Shown: piece by piece, positions 34,572 through 42,424 of the stretch
Layout of the letters: each line of letters starts with the position of its first letter
How positions within the stretch are numbered: the stretch's first letter is position 1
Assembly (NCBI RefSeq): GCF_000344805.1
Contig: NC_020453.1
Location: 1,302,001 to 1,366,000 of the forward strand
From: Bradyrhizobium oligotrophicum S58
Lineage (GTDB): Bacteria; Pseudomonadota; Alphaproteobacteria; Rhizobiales; Xanthobacteraceae
Length of the DNA: 64,000 bases
Reading direction: 5' to 3'
Program-made: the position numbers and the translations under genes
The notes under the pieces: generated by a model
What the model saw: only the letters and a program-made list of their open reading frames with translations
What the model was told of the DNA's origin: nothing
Database searches by the model: none

Positions 34572-34627
34572 GGGCGCGCATGGGGGCCGGTGGCACGTGG
34601 GCCACCAAAGGCGCGTCATCCTCCGAT

Positions 34628-34741
34628 GTCGTCCCGGCGAACGCCGGGACCCATACCGCGGAATCCATCGGTGAGGCGCAACTACCAGTCATCGTCTCAG
34701 CCCGACCGGTGGCTATGGATCCCGGCGTTCGCCGGGACGAC
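34628..34741. repeat. Palindromic intergenic repeat (GTCGTCCCGG type)
   Basis: GTCGTCCCGGCGAACGCCGG at the left end and CCGGCGTTCGCCGGGACGAC at the right end form a long inverted repeat; each end is itself a small hairpin. Same family as 22377-22525 and 51355-51475. Confidence 0.75.
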
Positions 34742-34772
34742 AGCGCGGGTTGGGCGTCCTCACTCCATCCAC

Positions 34773-34855
34773 CGTCCTTGCGAGGAGCCCTTGCGCCGAA
34801 GCAATCCAGGCTGTCGCCGAGAAATTCTGGAGTGCTTCGCTTCGTTCGCAATGAC
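34773..34855. repeat. Degraded CATTGCGAG-type palindrome
   Basis: The right arm (GCTTCGCTTCGTTCGCAATG) is well kept, while the left arm is eroded and interrupted (CCTTGCGAGGAGCCC...). Confidence 0.5.
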
Positions 34856-35045
34856 AATTGTGGCCGCATTCGTTGTTTGCAACTACAGGATCATTTGCAA
34901 CTGATCACTCCGCCGTCATAGCCCGGTCGGAGTCATGCGATGACGGCTGTGTTTGTGGAAGGCGCTGTCCAACGCATTGACGACGCACCTCATACGGCTT
35001 CGTCCTCGCGGCGCCTGTTTGCGTCCGAGTTTTGCCAGTTGAACG

Positions 35046-35418
35046 CCTCGAATAACGAGGGGCGCAGGGAAGGCCGGGTGCGGGCTGCACCCATGGCCCG
35101 CCTGCAGAAAAAATGCAGGCGGCAGGTACCACAGGCTCAGCCGGACACTCCGGCCTTCCCTGCGCGATGGCTCTACGGTTGCTCCGTGGTCTCCCCGGTG
35201 CGCCGGGCTTTTGGTCACCGTTGCCCACGCAGCGCGTTGGCGCTGTCGCAAGCGTGGCATCAGCATCGGGATGCCAGGACCCCACGGCTTGGCCGTGCGC
35301 CTCGAGACTGTCCGTCGACATGATCGCTCACGCCGCAGCCCAAAGCGCCCACCGCATCTCGCACCCGACGTCCGTGACGGTCGCGAACTGTCCCTCGTGT
35401 GGGACGGGATGCGGAGAG
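35046..35418 (-). repeat. Long structured intergenic repeat, copy C (inverted)
   Basis: Third copy of the element, in the opposite orientation to copies A and B. Its outer arms GCGCAGGGAAGGCCGG / CCGGCCTTCCCTGCGC pair perfectly, and the inner hairpin is CCGCCTGC / GCAGGCGG with an A/T-rich loop. The end distal to the hairpins (CCGCATCCCGTCCC on the element's strand) matches copy A closely. Confidence 0.75.
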
Positions 35419-35637
35419 ATAAGCGTGGTTTCTGAAAAAAAGAAATAGAAATATTTTTCGCGCGGGGACTGGACAGGGCAAATCAGGTTGAGGGGACTGA
35501 TGAATTTGGTTTTTCGGAGCAGGCGCCGAATAGTCCCACGAGGCGTGCTTCTCCAATGAGACCCCCGACCAAACGAGCGTGGCGTCAGTTTGATTTGCCC
35601 GTCGGCTTAAGGATTCCTATCGTTATCCCGTGGCACT

Positions 35638-35697
35638 GTCATTGCGAGCGAAGCGAAGCAATCCAGTCTTTTCCACTTTGCTGCGCTCGCAATGACG
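35638..35697. repeat. Short palindromic intergenic repeat (CATTGCGAG type)
   Basis: Arms GTCATTGCGAGCGAAGCGAA and TTTGCTGCGCTCGCAATGAC; a shorter version of the element at 1059-1134. Confidence 0.75.
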
Positions 35698-35764
35698 GTG
35701 CGGCAACAGCGCTGATCAGTCTTGATTTACTTGCCCGCCGTGCGAGCTTTTCAAGGAGCCTCCG

Positions 35765-36292
35765 TTGGATTTCGACCAGGCATATTGTCGTTTGATCGAG
35801 GCCGAACCATCTCGGGCGCGAAAGGTTTTGAGAGTAATTTCCGACGAGTTCGGAGAGTCGCTCCTGACCTTCGCGCCAATGTCGGACGGACATGTCGATT
35901 TCGTCTGTCGTATCCTGTCCGATCCGACCCTGGCCAAGCGGCCGGGGCTGGAATGGCTGCTGATGGAGTTCTATCTCGAACGCGAGAAATTGTCGGAACC
36001 TCAGCTGGAGCGCTTCTTTGCATGCCTCGACGCCAGCTTTGGGCATCTGTCAGACGAGAAAGTCGCTTTCGCCGTGGGTGACTTCATTGCGCGTGTCGCA
36101 CCGGCAATACGTGCGCTGACGCTGTTGAGTGAAATGGCCATGAAGGTCAATTCGCGCGATGCGCTCGCTGGCGTTTACTTGGGGTTGGACATCTTACGCA
36201 AACATCGCGCGACGAACGGCCTCTCGCTTGCTAAGATCGAGGCGGTGGACCGAACTGCGGATGCGCGCGCGGCGGCGCTCAAGCCACTCTAG
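35765..36292 (+). CDS. Protein of unknown function
   Basis: 175 residues from TTG 35765, supported by AGGAG (35754-35758) six bases upstream. The sequence is rich in helix-forming residues with Leu/Ala and acidic patches (LEWLLMEFYLEREKLSEPQLERFF), has no signal peptide, membrane segment or known motif, and looks like a soluble all-helical protein. It stands alone between a repeat island and mgtC, which is transcribed towards it. Composition is less GC-rich than that of metXW. This could be an accessory gene; I do not recognise a family. Confidence 0.75.
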   Translation: MDFDQAYCRLIEAEPSRARKVLRVISDEFGESLLTFAPMSDGHVDFVCRILSDPTLAKRPGLEWLLMEFYLEREKLSEPQLERFFACLDASFGHLSDEKVAFAVGDFIARVAPAIRALTLLSEMAMKVNSRDALAGVYLGLDILRKHRATNGLSLAKIEAVDRTADARAAALKPL

Positions 36293-36363
36293 ACCGCGCG
36301 CACTCTCGGGACACACGGAAGGTCCCGGATGTCGCCGAGCTCATCCGGCTACGCGCTCCGCCC

Positions 36364-37089
36364 TCACGCCCTTGACGGCGCCAGGCGGAATTCGACGACG
36401 TCTTCGGCGCCCGACAGGTCGCGCGCCATCTGGGCGGTCTCGAAATGGCCGGCGGCTTGCAGCACCAGCTCGAAATGGAATTGCCGTTTCGCCTCGCTGT
36501 ACTCGTAGCACCAGTCCAGCACGTCGAACCCATAGGCCCGCATGCATTCGCGCAATTCGGTCTCGCTCGGCTGCAGGCCGTGGCGGTAGACGATCGACAG
36601 CGCCAGCGTGGTCTGATGCGGCAGCCATTGCTCGACCGCGCCGAGCAGGGTCATCGCGGCCAGCGACAATGCGGTGGCACACAGCGCGGTGCCGTAGAAG
36701 CCGATGCCGATGATGACGCCGATGGCCGACGTCATCCAGATCGAGGCGGCGGTCGACACGCCGCGGATGGTGAAGCCGTCCTTGATGATGACGCCGGCGC
36801 CGAGGAAGCCGATGCCGGTCATCAGGCCCTGGATCACGCGCGTCGGGTCGGACACGGTCGGCGACACCGCCATGCCGCCATACCAGCTGCCGGGAAAGCC
36901 GTTGATCGCCGTCAGCAAGGTCGATGCGACGCAGACCAGCGCGTAGGTTCGCATGCCGGCGGCGCGTCCGTGATAGGTGCGCTCATAACCCAGCAGCAGG
37001 CCGACGGCCGCTGCACCCATCAGGTGCAGCAGCAGAATCCCGTTCGTCTCCAGCTCCGCCCTCGACCAATAGGCCGCCAGATGCTCCAT
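36364..37089 (-). CDS. mgtC: MgtC/SapB family membrane protein
   Basis: 241 residues from ATG 37089 (GAGG six bases upstream; ATG 37092 also possible). Five hydrophobic segments in the N-terminal ~150 residues, with the MgtC signatures GLLLGYERTYHGRAAGMRTY and MTGIGFLGAGVIIKDGFTIRG, then a soluble C-terminal ACT-like domain (about 155-241). MgtC proteins help growth in low Mg2+ and acid and restrain the F-type ATP synthase in intracellular pathogens. No magnesium riboswitch or operon partner is visible here. Confidence 0.92.
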   Translation of the reverse strand: MEHLAAYWSRAELETNGILLLHLMGAAAVGLLLGYERTYHGRAAGMRTYALVCVASTLLTAINGFPGSWYGGMAVSPTVSDPTRVIQGLMTGIGFLGAGVIIKDGFTIRGVSTAASIWMTSAIGVIIGIGFYGTALCATALSLAAMTLLGAVEQWLPHQTTLALSIVYRHGLQPSETELRECMRAYGFDVLDWCYEYSEAKRQFHFELVLQAAGHFETAQMARDLSGAEDVVEFRLAPSRA

Positions 37090-37261
37090 CATGCGCCTCG
37101 ACAGCGTTACGCGCGTGCCGGGAACTGTGCGGACCAAGTGCTAATTTCTGCTTGCCGATACGGCGGCGGCGCCGTCGGCAAGCTGCCGTCGAAGAGCAAA
37201 CCAGCGGCGCTTCTCCGTAGTTTTTCGGGCAGGATAAGCTCGTCGTCTGTTGCCTTGCCGC

Positions 37262-38044
37262 CTACAGCGCGCCCGAGGTGACGAGGCCGAATTTGAGCCA
37301 GGCTGCGGGCGGCACCTCGGTCGGGCGTTTGCGGTCGGCCCAGTTGCGGTCGACGATGTCGACCAGGCCGGGGTCGATGCCCATCTCGCGCAGATAGTGC
37401 CGGACTTGCTCGCCGTAATAGGTGGTCAGGCCGGCGCGATGCTCGGCGGAGACGTTGGGCGCGAGCCGGTTGCGGATCTCCATGCCGACGAGCTCGACCT
37501 TCGTCTGCGGCGGCAGGCTGCGATGCACGCCGCCGGCCAGCATCAGCACGCAGGAGGTCTCGCACACGATCGGCTGACCATCGAGCTTCGCATCCAATGG
37601 GCCGCCCGATCGCTTCAGTGTCATGCAATCGGCTTGCGGCTTGTCGCGGCAGGCGTCGACCAGCGTGCGTCCGGGGCTGGCATCGAGGCCGCGGTCGCGC
37701 AGGATGCGGCCCATGCTGACGGCGACATTGAGGTTGGCCTCGCCGCGGCTGTTGATGATGACCGGCAGCTTGCGGCCGGACTGGCGGTCGAGGATCGCGA
37801 TCAGGCGCTTGAAGGTGTCGAACTGGATGGTGCCTTCGGCGGCGATCCAGTCGGCACAGCCGGGACCGCAGGCGTCGGGCGCGCCATGGGCGACGTAGAA
37901 GATCATGGCGTCGGGCAGCGTGCCGAATTCGGCGATCGGCGGTGCCGTGGCCGGCTGCGCCGATGCAGTGGCTGCCGTCATGATGGTGATCAGCGCGCCT
38001 GCCACCCGCGCGCGAATCCGTCTTGCAGCCAGCGTTGTCGTCAT
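37262..38044 (-). CDS. Secreted protein with ClpP/crotonase-like features
   Basis: 260 residues from ATG 38044. A basic N-terminus and hydrophobic stretch (RARVAGALITIMTAATASA) look like a Sec signal peptide. The mature part has an INSRGEANLNVAVSMGRILR segment, which resembles the substrate-binding strand and helix of ClpP-like serine peptidases, and CETSCVLMLAGG, which resembles the nucleophile region of periplasmic ClpP-fold proteins. Several other Cys pairs suggest disulfides. The fold assignment is a pattern-level judgement; peptidase activity is not established. It stands alone, downstream of nothing on its strand. Confidence 0.65.
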   Translation of the reverse strand: MTTTLAARRIRARVAGALITIMTAATASAQPATAPPIAEFGTLPDAMIFYVAHGAPDACGPGCADWIAAEGTIQFDTFKRLIAILDRQSGRKLPVIINSRGEANLNVAVSMGRILRDRGLDASPGRTLVDACRDKPQADCMTLKRSGGPLDAKLDGQPIVCETSCVLMLAGGVHRSLPPQTKVELVGMEIRNRLAPNVSAEHRAGLTTYYGEQVRHYLREMGIDPGLVDIVDRNWADRKRPTEVPPAAWLKFGLVTSGAL

Positions 38045-38289
38045 CGTCACCGCCCCCGCGAACGACGCCGCATTGTCACGGTCACGGTCGAATTGTGCAA
38101 GGGGGCACCGGCGATCTCCACGTGCGTGTTGGCGGGCGTTTGCAGATGAGGGAACGACCATCGGAGACGGGCGCAGCTGAAGCCGCTCACACCTGCGTGC
38201 GCCGATTCATTGCCCCCGCACAGTCCCACTTCGGACGTAAAGGCTACCGATAACGATTTGCAGCTAGAGGATGTTGGGGGAGGCGGGTG

Positions 38290-39363
38290 ATGGCGTTCAC
38301 TGGGCTGAGGTCAGTCGTCCTGTGTCTCGGCCTGCTTGCTCTGCCCGCCCTCGCAGCCGACAGGTCGACGGCGTCCTACCTCCCTGCAGCTGCAAAGAAG
38401 CCGACATTGCTGCAGATCCTGGCGGCTGCGGCAAAGCCGAAGCCTGCGCACATTGCCATTGCGCCGGTCCGGAAGCACAGGGTCCGGCACGCCAGCGTTG
38501 CGGCCAGGAAGCGCAAGGCGCTGCACGCCGCGATGGCGCGGAAGCCCAAGCCGATGCAGTCCGAGCCGATGCCGTCCAAGACGGCGCAGCCCACGACGGT
38601 GCCCGTCACGCCGGTGGCCGCGGAGAATCCGTTGGCGCCGCCCACCACGGTTGGCGCGGCGGTGACGCCGCCGGCGCAGCTCTCCGAGGCGGAGCTCGCC
38701 GCCAAGGGGCTTGAGCTGTTCAACGACGCGAGCCTGTCGGGCGGCAACAAGGCCTCCTGCGCCACCTGCCACTTCTCGACCGGGCATACCAACAACAAGA
38801 CCTATGTCGGCCTCGACGTCGTCGCCGACGGCGATCCCAACGGCCGCAATACGCCGACCCTGTGGGGCGTCGGCGAGCGCGCGGTGTTCGGCTGGGCCGG
38901 CCAGGCGGCGACGCTGGAGGACAGCATCCGCGGCATCATCGTCAACCGCATGAAGGGGGCGGAGCCGTCGAAGGAATCGTTGGCGGCGCTGGTCGCCTAT
39001 GTGCGTACGCTGAACTATCCGAAGAACTGGCAGGTCAAGGATGACGGCACGCCGTCGGCGGATGCGAGCGCGGCGGTGAAGCGCGGCTACGATCTCTACG
39101 TCGGCGACGGCGGCTGCGGCACCTGCCACCAGTTGCCGAGCTTCGACAAGAAGAGCAAGGACGACATCGGCACCGGCGGCAAGTTCAAGGTGCCGACCCT
39201 GCACGCGGCCGCGTCGACCGCGCCGTATTTCCATGACGGCCGCACGGCGTCGCTGCGCGACGCGGTCAAGCTGATGTGGGAGTTCTATGCCAAGAAGATG
39301 GAGTCACGGCTGCCGACCGAGGCCGAGCTCGACGATCTCACCGCCTATGTCGGCGCGCTGTAG
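38290..39363 (+). CDS. Di-haem cytochrome c (cytochrome c peroxidase/MauG-like)
   Basis: 357 residues from ATG 38290 with GGGGGAGG six bases upstream. A signal peptide (about 1-24) is followed by a long Lys/Ala/Pro-rich linker (about 25-125) and two haem c sites: CATCH at 157-161 and CGTCH at 276-280. The pattern RNTPTLWGVGERAVFGWAGQ and VPTLHAAASTAPYFHDGRTA is that of di-haem peroxidase-like proteins. It should be a periplasmic electron-transfer protein or peroxidase. The basic linker is unusual and may bind membrane or nucleic acid by charge. Convergent with cysNC. Confidence 0.82.
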   Translation: MAFTGLRSVVLCLGLLALPALAADRSTASYLPAAAKKPTLLQILAAAAKPKPAHIAIAPVRKHRVRHASVAARKRKALHAAMARKPKPMQSEPMPSKTAQPTTVPVTPVAAENPLAPPTTVGAAVTPPAQLSEAELAAKGLELFNDASLSGGNKASCATCHFSTGHTNNKTYVGLDVVADGDPNGRNTPTLWGVGERAVFGWAGQAATLEDSIRGIIVNRMKGAEPSKESLAALVAYVRTLNYPKNWQVKDDGTPSADASAAVKRGYDLYVGDGGCGTCHQLPSFDKKSKDDIGTGGKFKVPTLHAAASTAPYFHDGRTASLRDAVKLMWEFYAKKMESRLPTEAELDDLTAYVGAL

Positions 39364-39402
39364 CGCAGGTCTGACAAGAAGCTGGCGGTCTCGCGTCTTC
39401 AT

Positions 39403-39444
39403 CGTCATTCCGGGTTCAAGGCCTGCGGCCTTGCCCCGGAATGA
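39403..39444. repeat. Palindromic intergenic repeat between convergent genes
   Basis: GTCATTCCGGG...CCCGGAATGAC with an inner AAGGCC/GGCCTT hairpin. Located between the cytochrome and cysNC stops; may act in transcription end or mRNA stability on both strands. Confidence 0.6.
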
Positions 39445-39463
39445 CTGTTGCATGACTACGCAA

Positions 39464-41380
39464 TCAGATGTTGGCGCCGAGATCGGCGATGTCGTCGAAC
39501 AGCACGCCGGTCCGCAACAGCAGGGCCTCGAGCTCGTCGGTGGCGTCAGCGATGCCGCGTGTGGCGGTGTCGATCACGAGCTCCGCGTCGAGCGGCGGCT
39601 CGTAGTCGGTGCCGATGCCGGTGAAGTTCTGCAAATTTCCGGCGCGGGCCTTGGCGTAGTGCCCCTTGGGATCGCGGCTCTCGCAGATCTCGGCCGCGGT
39701 CGCGACATGGATCTCTCGGAACAGATCGCCGGCGACGCGGCGCGCCGCGGCGCGGTCGTCGCGTGCCGGTGACACCGCGGCGACGATCGCGATGTGGCCG
39801 TTGCGGGCGAGATGGGTCGCGACCTCGGCGAGGCGGCGGATGTTCTCGGCGCGATCCTCCGGCGTGAAGCCGAGATCCTTGTTAAGGCCGGCGCGCACGG
39901 TGTCGCCGTCGAGCAGCACGGGCGCGCCGCCGCGGCTGAACAGCCGCCGTTCCAGCGCGCGGGCGAGCGTGGACTTGCCGGCGCCGGGCAGGCCGGTCAT
40001 CCAGACCACCGCGCCCTTGTGGCGATAGCGGTCGGCACGCTCCTGCGGCTGCAGCGCCGATTCCACCGGCATGATGTCGACCGGCTGAGCGCGCTTGCCG
40101 GCGTCGACCGTCAGCACCAGACCACCGCCGGCGATGCGGCCCTGAACCTCGATGACGAGGCGGCCGGTGCGCGCATTCTCGGTGTAGGGATCGACGGCGA
40201 CCGGCTGGGTCAGCGCGATCTCGATCTCACCGACATGATTGCGCGCGATGGCACGGTTTTCCTCGTTGGACAGCGAGCCGGGATCGACGGCCTTCTCGAT
40301 CGCAACCACGCTGCCGCGGGCCTCGCGGGTGCCGAGCCGCACCAGGATGCTGTCGCCTTTCGACAGCGGCTGGTCGTGCAGCCAGAAGATGCGGGCATGC
40401 AGCCGGCGCGCCGCCTGCGGCTCGCGGCCGACATGGGCGATGACGTCGCCGCGCTCGATGAACAGCTCGCGGTCGAGCGTGATGCCGACCGAGCGGCCCG
40501 CGCCTTGCGGCGTGGTGACTGGCGTCTGCGGCCAGCCCTCGACGGTCTTGATCTTGGCGATCTTGCCGGCCGGCATGATCACGATCTCATCGCCGGTGCG
40601 CAGTTCGCCTGCCTCGACGCGGCCGGCGACGATGCGGCGGTCGTCGAACTTGTAGATCGCCTGCACCGGCAGCCGCAGCGGCAGGCTCGACAGCGGCTTT
40701 GCCGGCTCCAGGCCATCGAGCGCCTCGACCACGGTCGGGCCGCGATACCAGCCGATGCGCGACGTCAGCTCGGCGACGCCATCGCCGTCGCGCGCTGAGA
40801 TCGGAATGACGGCGACCGGCTTGACGCCGAGACCTTCGAGATGCGCCGAAATCTCGGCCTTGATCTCGTCGAAGCGGGCCTGGCCGAAGTCGACGCGGTC
40901 CATCTTGTTGACGACGACCGCCACCTGCTTCACGCCGAGCAGATGCAGGAGATAGCCGTGGCGGCGGGTCTGGTCGCGCACGCCTTCGAGCGCGTCGATG
41001 ATCAGCACCGCGCCGTCGGCCTGCGAGGCGCCGGTGATCATGTTGCGCAGGAATTCGGCGTGGCCGGGCGCGTCGATCAGCACGACCTCGCGCGCATTGG
41101 TGCGGAAGCGGATCTGCGTGGTGTCGATGGTGATGCCCTGGTCGCGCTCGGTCTGCAGCGCGTCGAGCAGGAACGACCATTCGAACGGCATGCCGCGGCG
41201 GGCCGAGACGGCCTGTAGCATCTCGAGCTTGCCGTCGGGCAGGCTGCCGGTCTCATGCAGCAGGCGGCCGACCAGGGTCGACTTGCCATGATCGACATGG
41301 CCGACGATGACGATGCTGACCTGCGGACGGGTGGTGCCGTTCGGCGTGGCGGGGGCTGCGGACGAAACTCTCATGTTCAT
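39464..41380 (-). CDS. cysNC: Bifunctional sulfate adenylyltransferase subunit 1 / adenylylsulfate kinase
   Basis: 638 residues combining two enzymes. Residues 1-~440 are CysN, an EF-Tu-like GTPase (P-loop GHVDHGKST at ~27, DAPGH, NKMD), which drives APS formation with CysD. Residues ~455-638 are CysC, the APS kinase (P-loop [26 protein letters not shown]), which makes PAPS. The fusion is common in rhizobia, where the nodulation copy is NodQ. It follows cysD by 15 bases on the same strand. The start may be ATG 41380 or 41374. Confidence 0.95.
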   Translation of the reverse strand: MNMRVSSAAPATPNGTTRPQVSIVIVGHVDHGKSTLVGRLLHETGSLPDGKLEMLQAVSARRGMPFEWSFLLDALQTERDQGITIDTTQIRFRTNAREVVLIDAPGHAEFLRNMITGASQADGAVLIIDALEGVRDQTRRHGYLLHLLGVKQVAVVVNKMDRVDFGQARFDEIKAEISAHLEGLGVKPVAVIPISARDGDGVAELTSRIGWYRGPTVVEALDGLEPAKPLSSLPLRLPVQAIYKFDDRRIVAGRVEAGELRTGDEIVIMPAGKIAKIKTVEGWPQTPVTTPQGAGRSVGITLDRELFIERGDVIAHVGREPQAARRLHARIFWLHDQPLSKGDSILVRLGTREARGSVVAIEKAVDPGSLSNEENRAIARNHVGEIEIALTQPVAVDPYTENARTGRLVIEVQGRIAGGGLVLTVDAGKRAQPVDIMPVESALQPQERADRYRHKGAVVWMTGLPGAGKSTLARALERRLFSRGGAPVLLDGDTVRAGLNKDLGFTPEDRAENIRRLAEVATHLARNGHIAIVAAVSPARDDRAAARRVAGDLFREIHVATAAEICESRDPKGHYAKARAGNLQNFTGIGTDYEPPLDAELVIDTATRGIADATDELEALLLRTGVLFDDIADLGANI

Positions 41381-41395
41381 CGCCTTAAGCTCCGC

Positions 41396-42301
41396 TCACA
41401 GATAGCCGGCGACGCGAAGCCGCTCGAACGCGTCCTCGGTCTCGTGGTCGAGGGCGCGGCCGGCGCGCTCCGGCACCTTGGTGCTTTCGAGCTCGGCGAG
41501 AATCTCGGGGATATTGGAGGCGTTGGATGCCACGGGGTTGGTGATGTCCTGGTCGCCGAGCGAGCGATAGCGCTTGCCGTTCTTGGACAGATACAGCGGG
41601 ATGATCGGGATGTTCTCGCGTGCCGTGTAGGCCCAGATGTCGGCCTCGGTCCAATGCAGGATCGGATGGATGCGCAGGTGTGCGCCCTGCGGCGGCGAGG
41701 CGTTGAAGTGATCCCAAAACTCCGGCGGCTGGTCGCGGACGTCCCAGTTGCCTTCGGCGCCCCGCGGCGAGAACACGCGCTCCTTGGCGCGCGTCGCCTC
41801 CTCGTCGCGGCGGATGCCGGCGATCAGGCCGTCGAAGCCGTACTTGGCGAGCGCCATCTTGAGGCCCTCGGTCTTGCGCGCAGCCGAGCGTGCTGCGGGC
41901 GGCAAAGTGGGATCGACGGCATCGATCGGCGGGCACGGCTCGATCTTCAGGTCGAGGCCCCATTCCTTCGCGTAGGTGTCGCGGAAGGCGTACATCTCGG
42001 GAAACTTCTTGGCGGTGTCGACATGCATGGCCGGAAACGGCACGCGGCCGAAGAACGCCTTGCGCGCCAGCCAGATCATCACGTTGGAATCTTTTCCGAG
42101 CGACCACAGCAGCGCAAGCTTCTTCAGCCGTGCAAAGGCCTCGCGGAGAATGTAAATGCTCTGCGCCTCCAACTGGTCGAGATGGTCCATCGTCGGCGCG
42201 GCGCTCAGGACGCGCGGCATGGAAGATGCTTGCTCGAACTCGGTCGAGGGCAACCGATCTCTGGAAACGTCGTTTGTGAGAATGTGCATGCTAACAGCCA
42301 T
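41396..42301 (-). CDS. cysD: Sulfate adenylyltransferase subunit 2
   Basis: 301 residues. It is a PP-loop ATP pyrophosphatase with WSLGKDSNVM near residue 66, the FPAMHVDTAKKFPEMYAFRD segment, GIRRDEEATRAKERVFS and a C-terminal ERLRVAGYL typical of CysD. It makes APS from sulfate and ATP with CysN. ATG 42301 is used, with ATG 42289 possible. The gene is divergent from cysG across a 123-base AT-rich control region. Confidence 0.95.
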   Translation of the reverse strand: MAVSMHILTNDVSRDRLPSTEFEQASSMPRVLSAAPTMDHLDQLEAQSIYILREAFARLKKLALLWSLGKDSNVMIWLARKAFFGRVPFPAMHVDTAKKFPEMYAFRDTYAKEWGLDLKIEPCPPIDAVDPTLPPAARSAARKTEGLKMALAKYGFDGLIAGIRRDEEATRAKERVFSPRGAEGNWDVRDQPPEFWDHFNASPPQGAHLRIHPILHWTEADIWAYTARENIPIIPLYLSKNGKRYRSLGDQDITNPVASNASNIPEILAELESTKVPERAGRALDHETEDAFERLRVAGYL

Positions 42302-42424
42302 CGCCTGCTTGGGAGAAAATTCTATGGCGAAGCCAAGGAATATTTTTCTCTTTGCGTTCTGATGGGGACACTTATATAGAAAATAATTCCAGTCAACCCC
42401 GAAGAGTCAAAACCGAAGAACGCA
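42302..42424. promoter_or_regulatory. Divergent cysD/cysG control region with inverted repeat
   Basis: This 123-base gap is markedly AT-rich for the window. GGAATATTTTTCT (42337-42349) and AGAAAATAATTCC (42378-42390) form an inverted repeat with 11 of 13 positions matching, 28 bases apart; a further AGAAAAT lies at 42314-42320. A possible -10, TATATA (42373-42378), sits at the edge of the right arm for the cysG direction. A dimeric sulfur regulator of CysB or another type may bind here; its identity is not known from this window. Confidence 0.5.

Larger units (their letters stand above)
34572..35764. other. Intergenic repeat island 3
   Basis: About 1.2 kb with no convincing gene. From left to right: palindromic repeat 34628-34741, a degraded CATTGCGAG palindrome 34773-34855, inverted copy C of the long structured repeat 35046-35418, and a short CATTGCGAG palindrome 35638-35697. 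An A-rich run (GAAAAAAAGAAATAG) follows copy C. Confidence 0.6.

Noticed and set aside
31455..34619. A 1054-codon open frame on the minus strand
   Set aside because: Only the last 277 codons are a gene (chorismate mutase). The rest is antisense to metX-metW and the riboswitch, and exists because high-GC DNA has few stops.
34572..35764. A CRISPR array or an insertion sequence in repeat island 3
   Set aside because: The repeats are of different families, not evenly spaced, with no spacers; no transposase or terminal inverted repeats of an IS were found.
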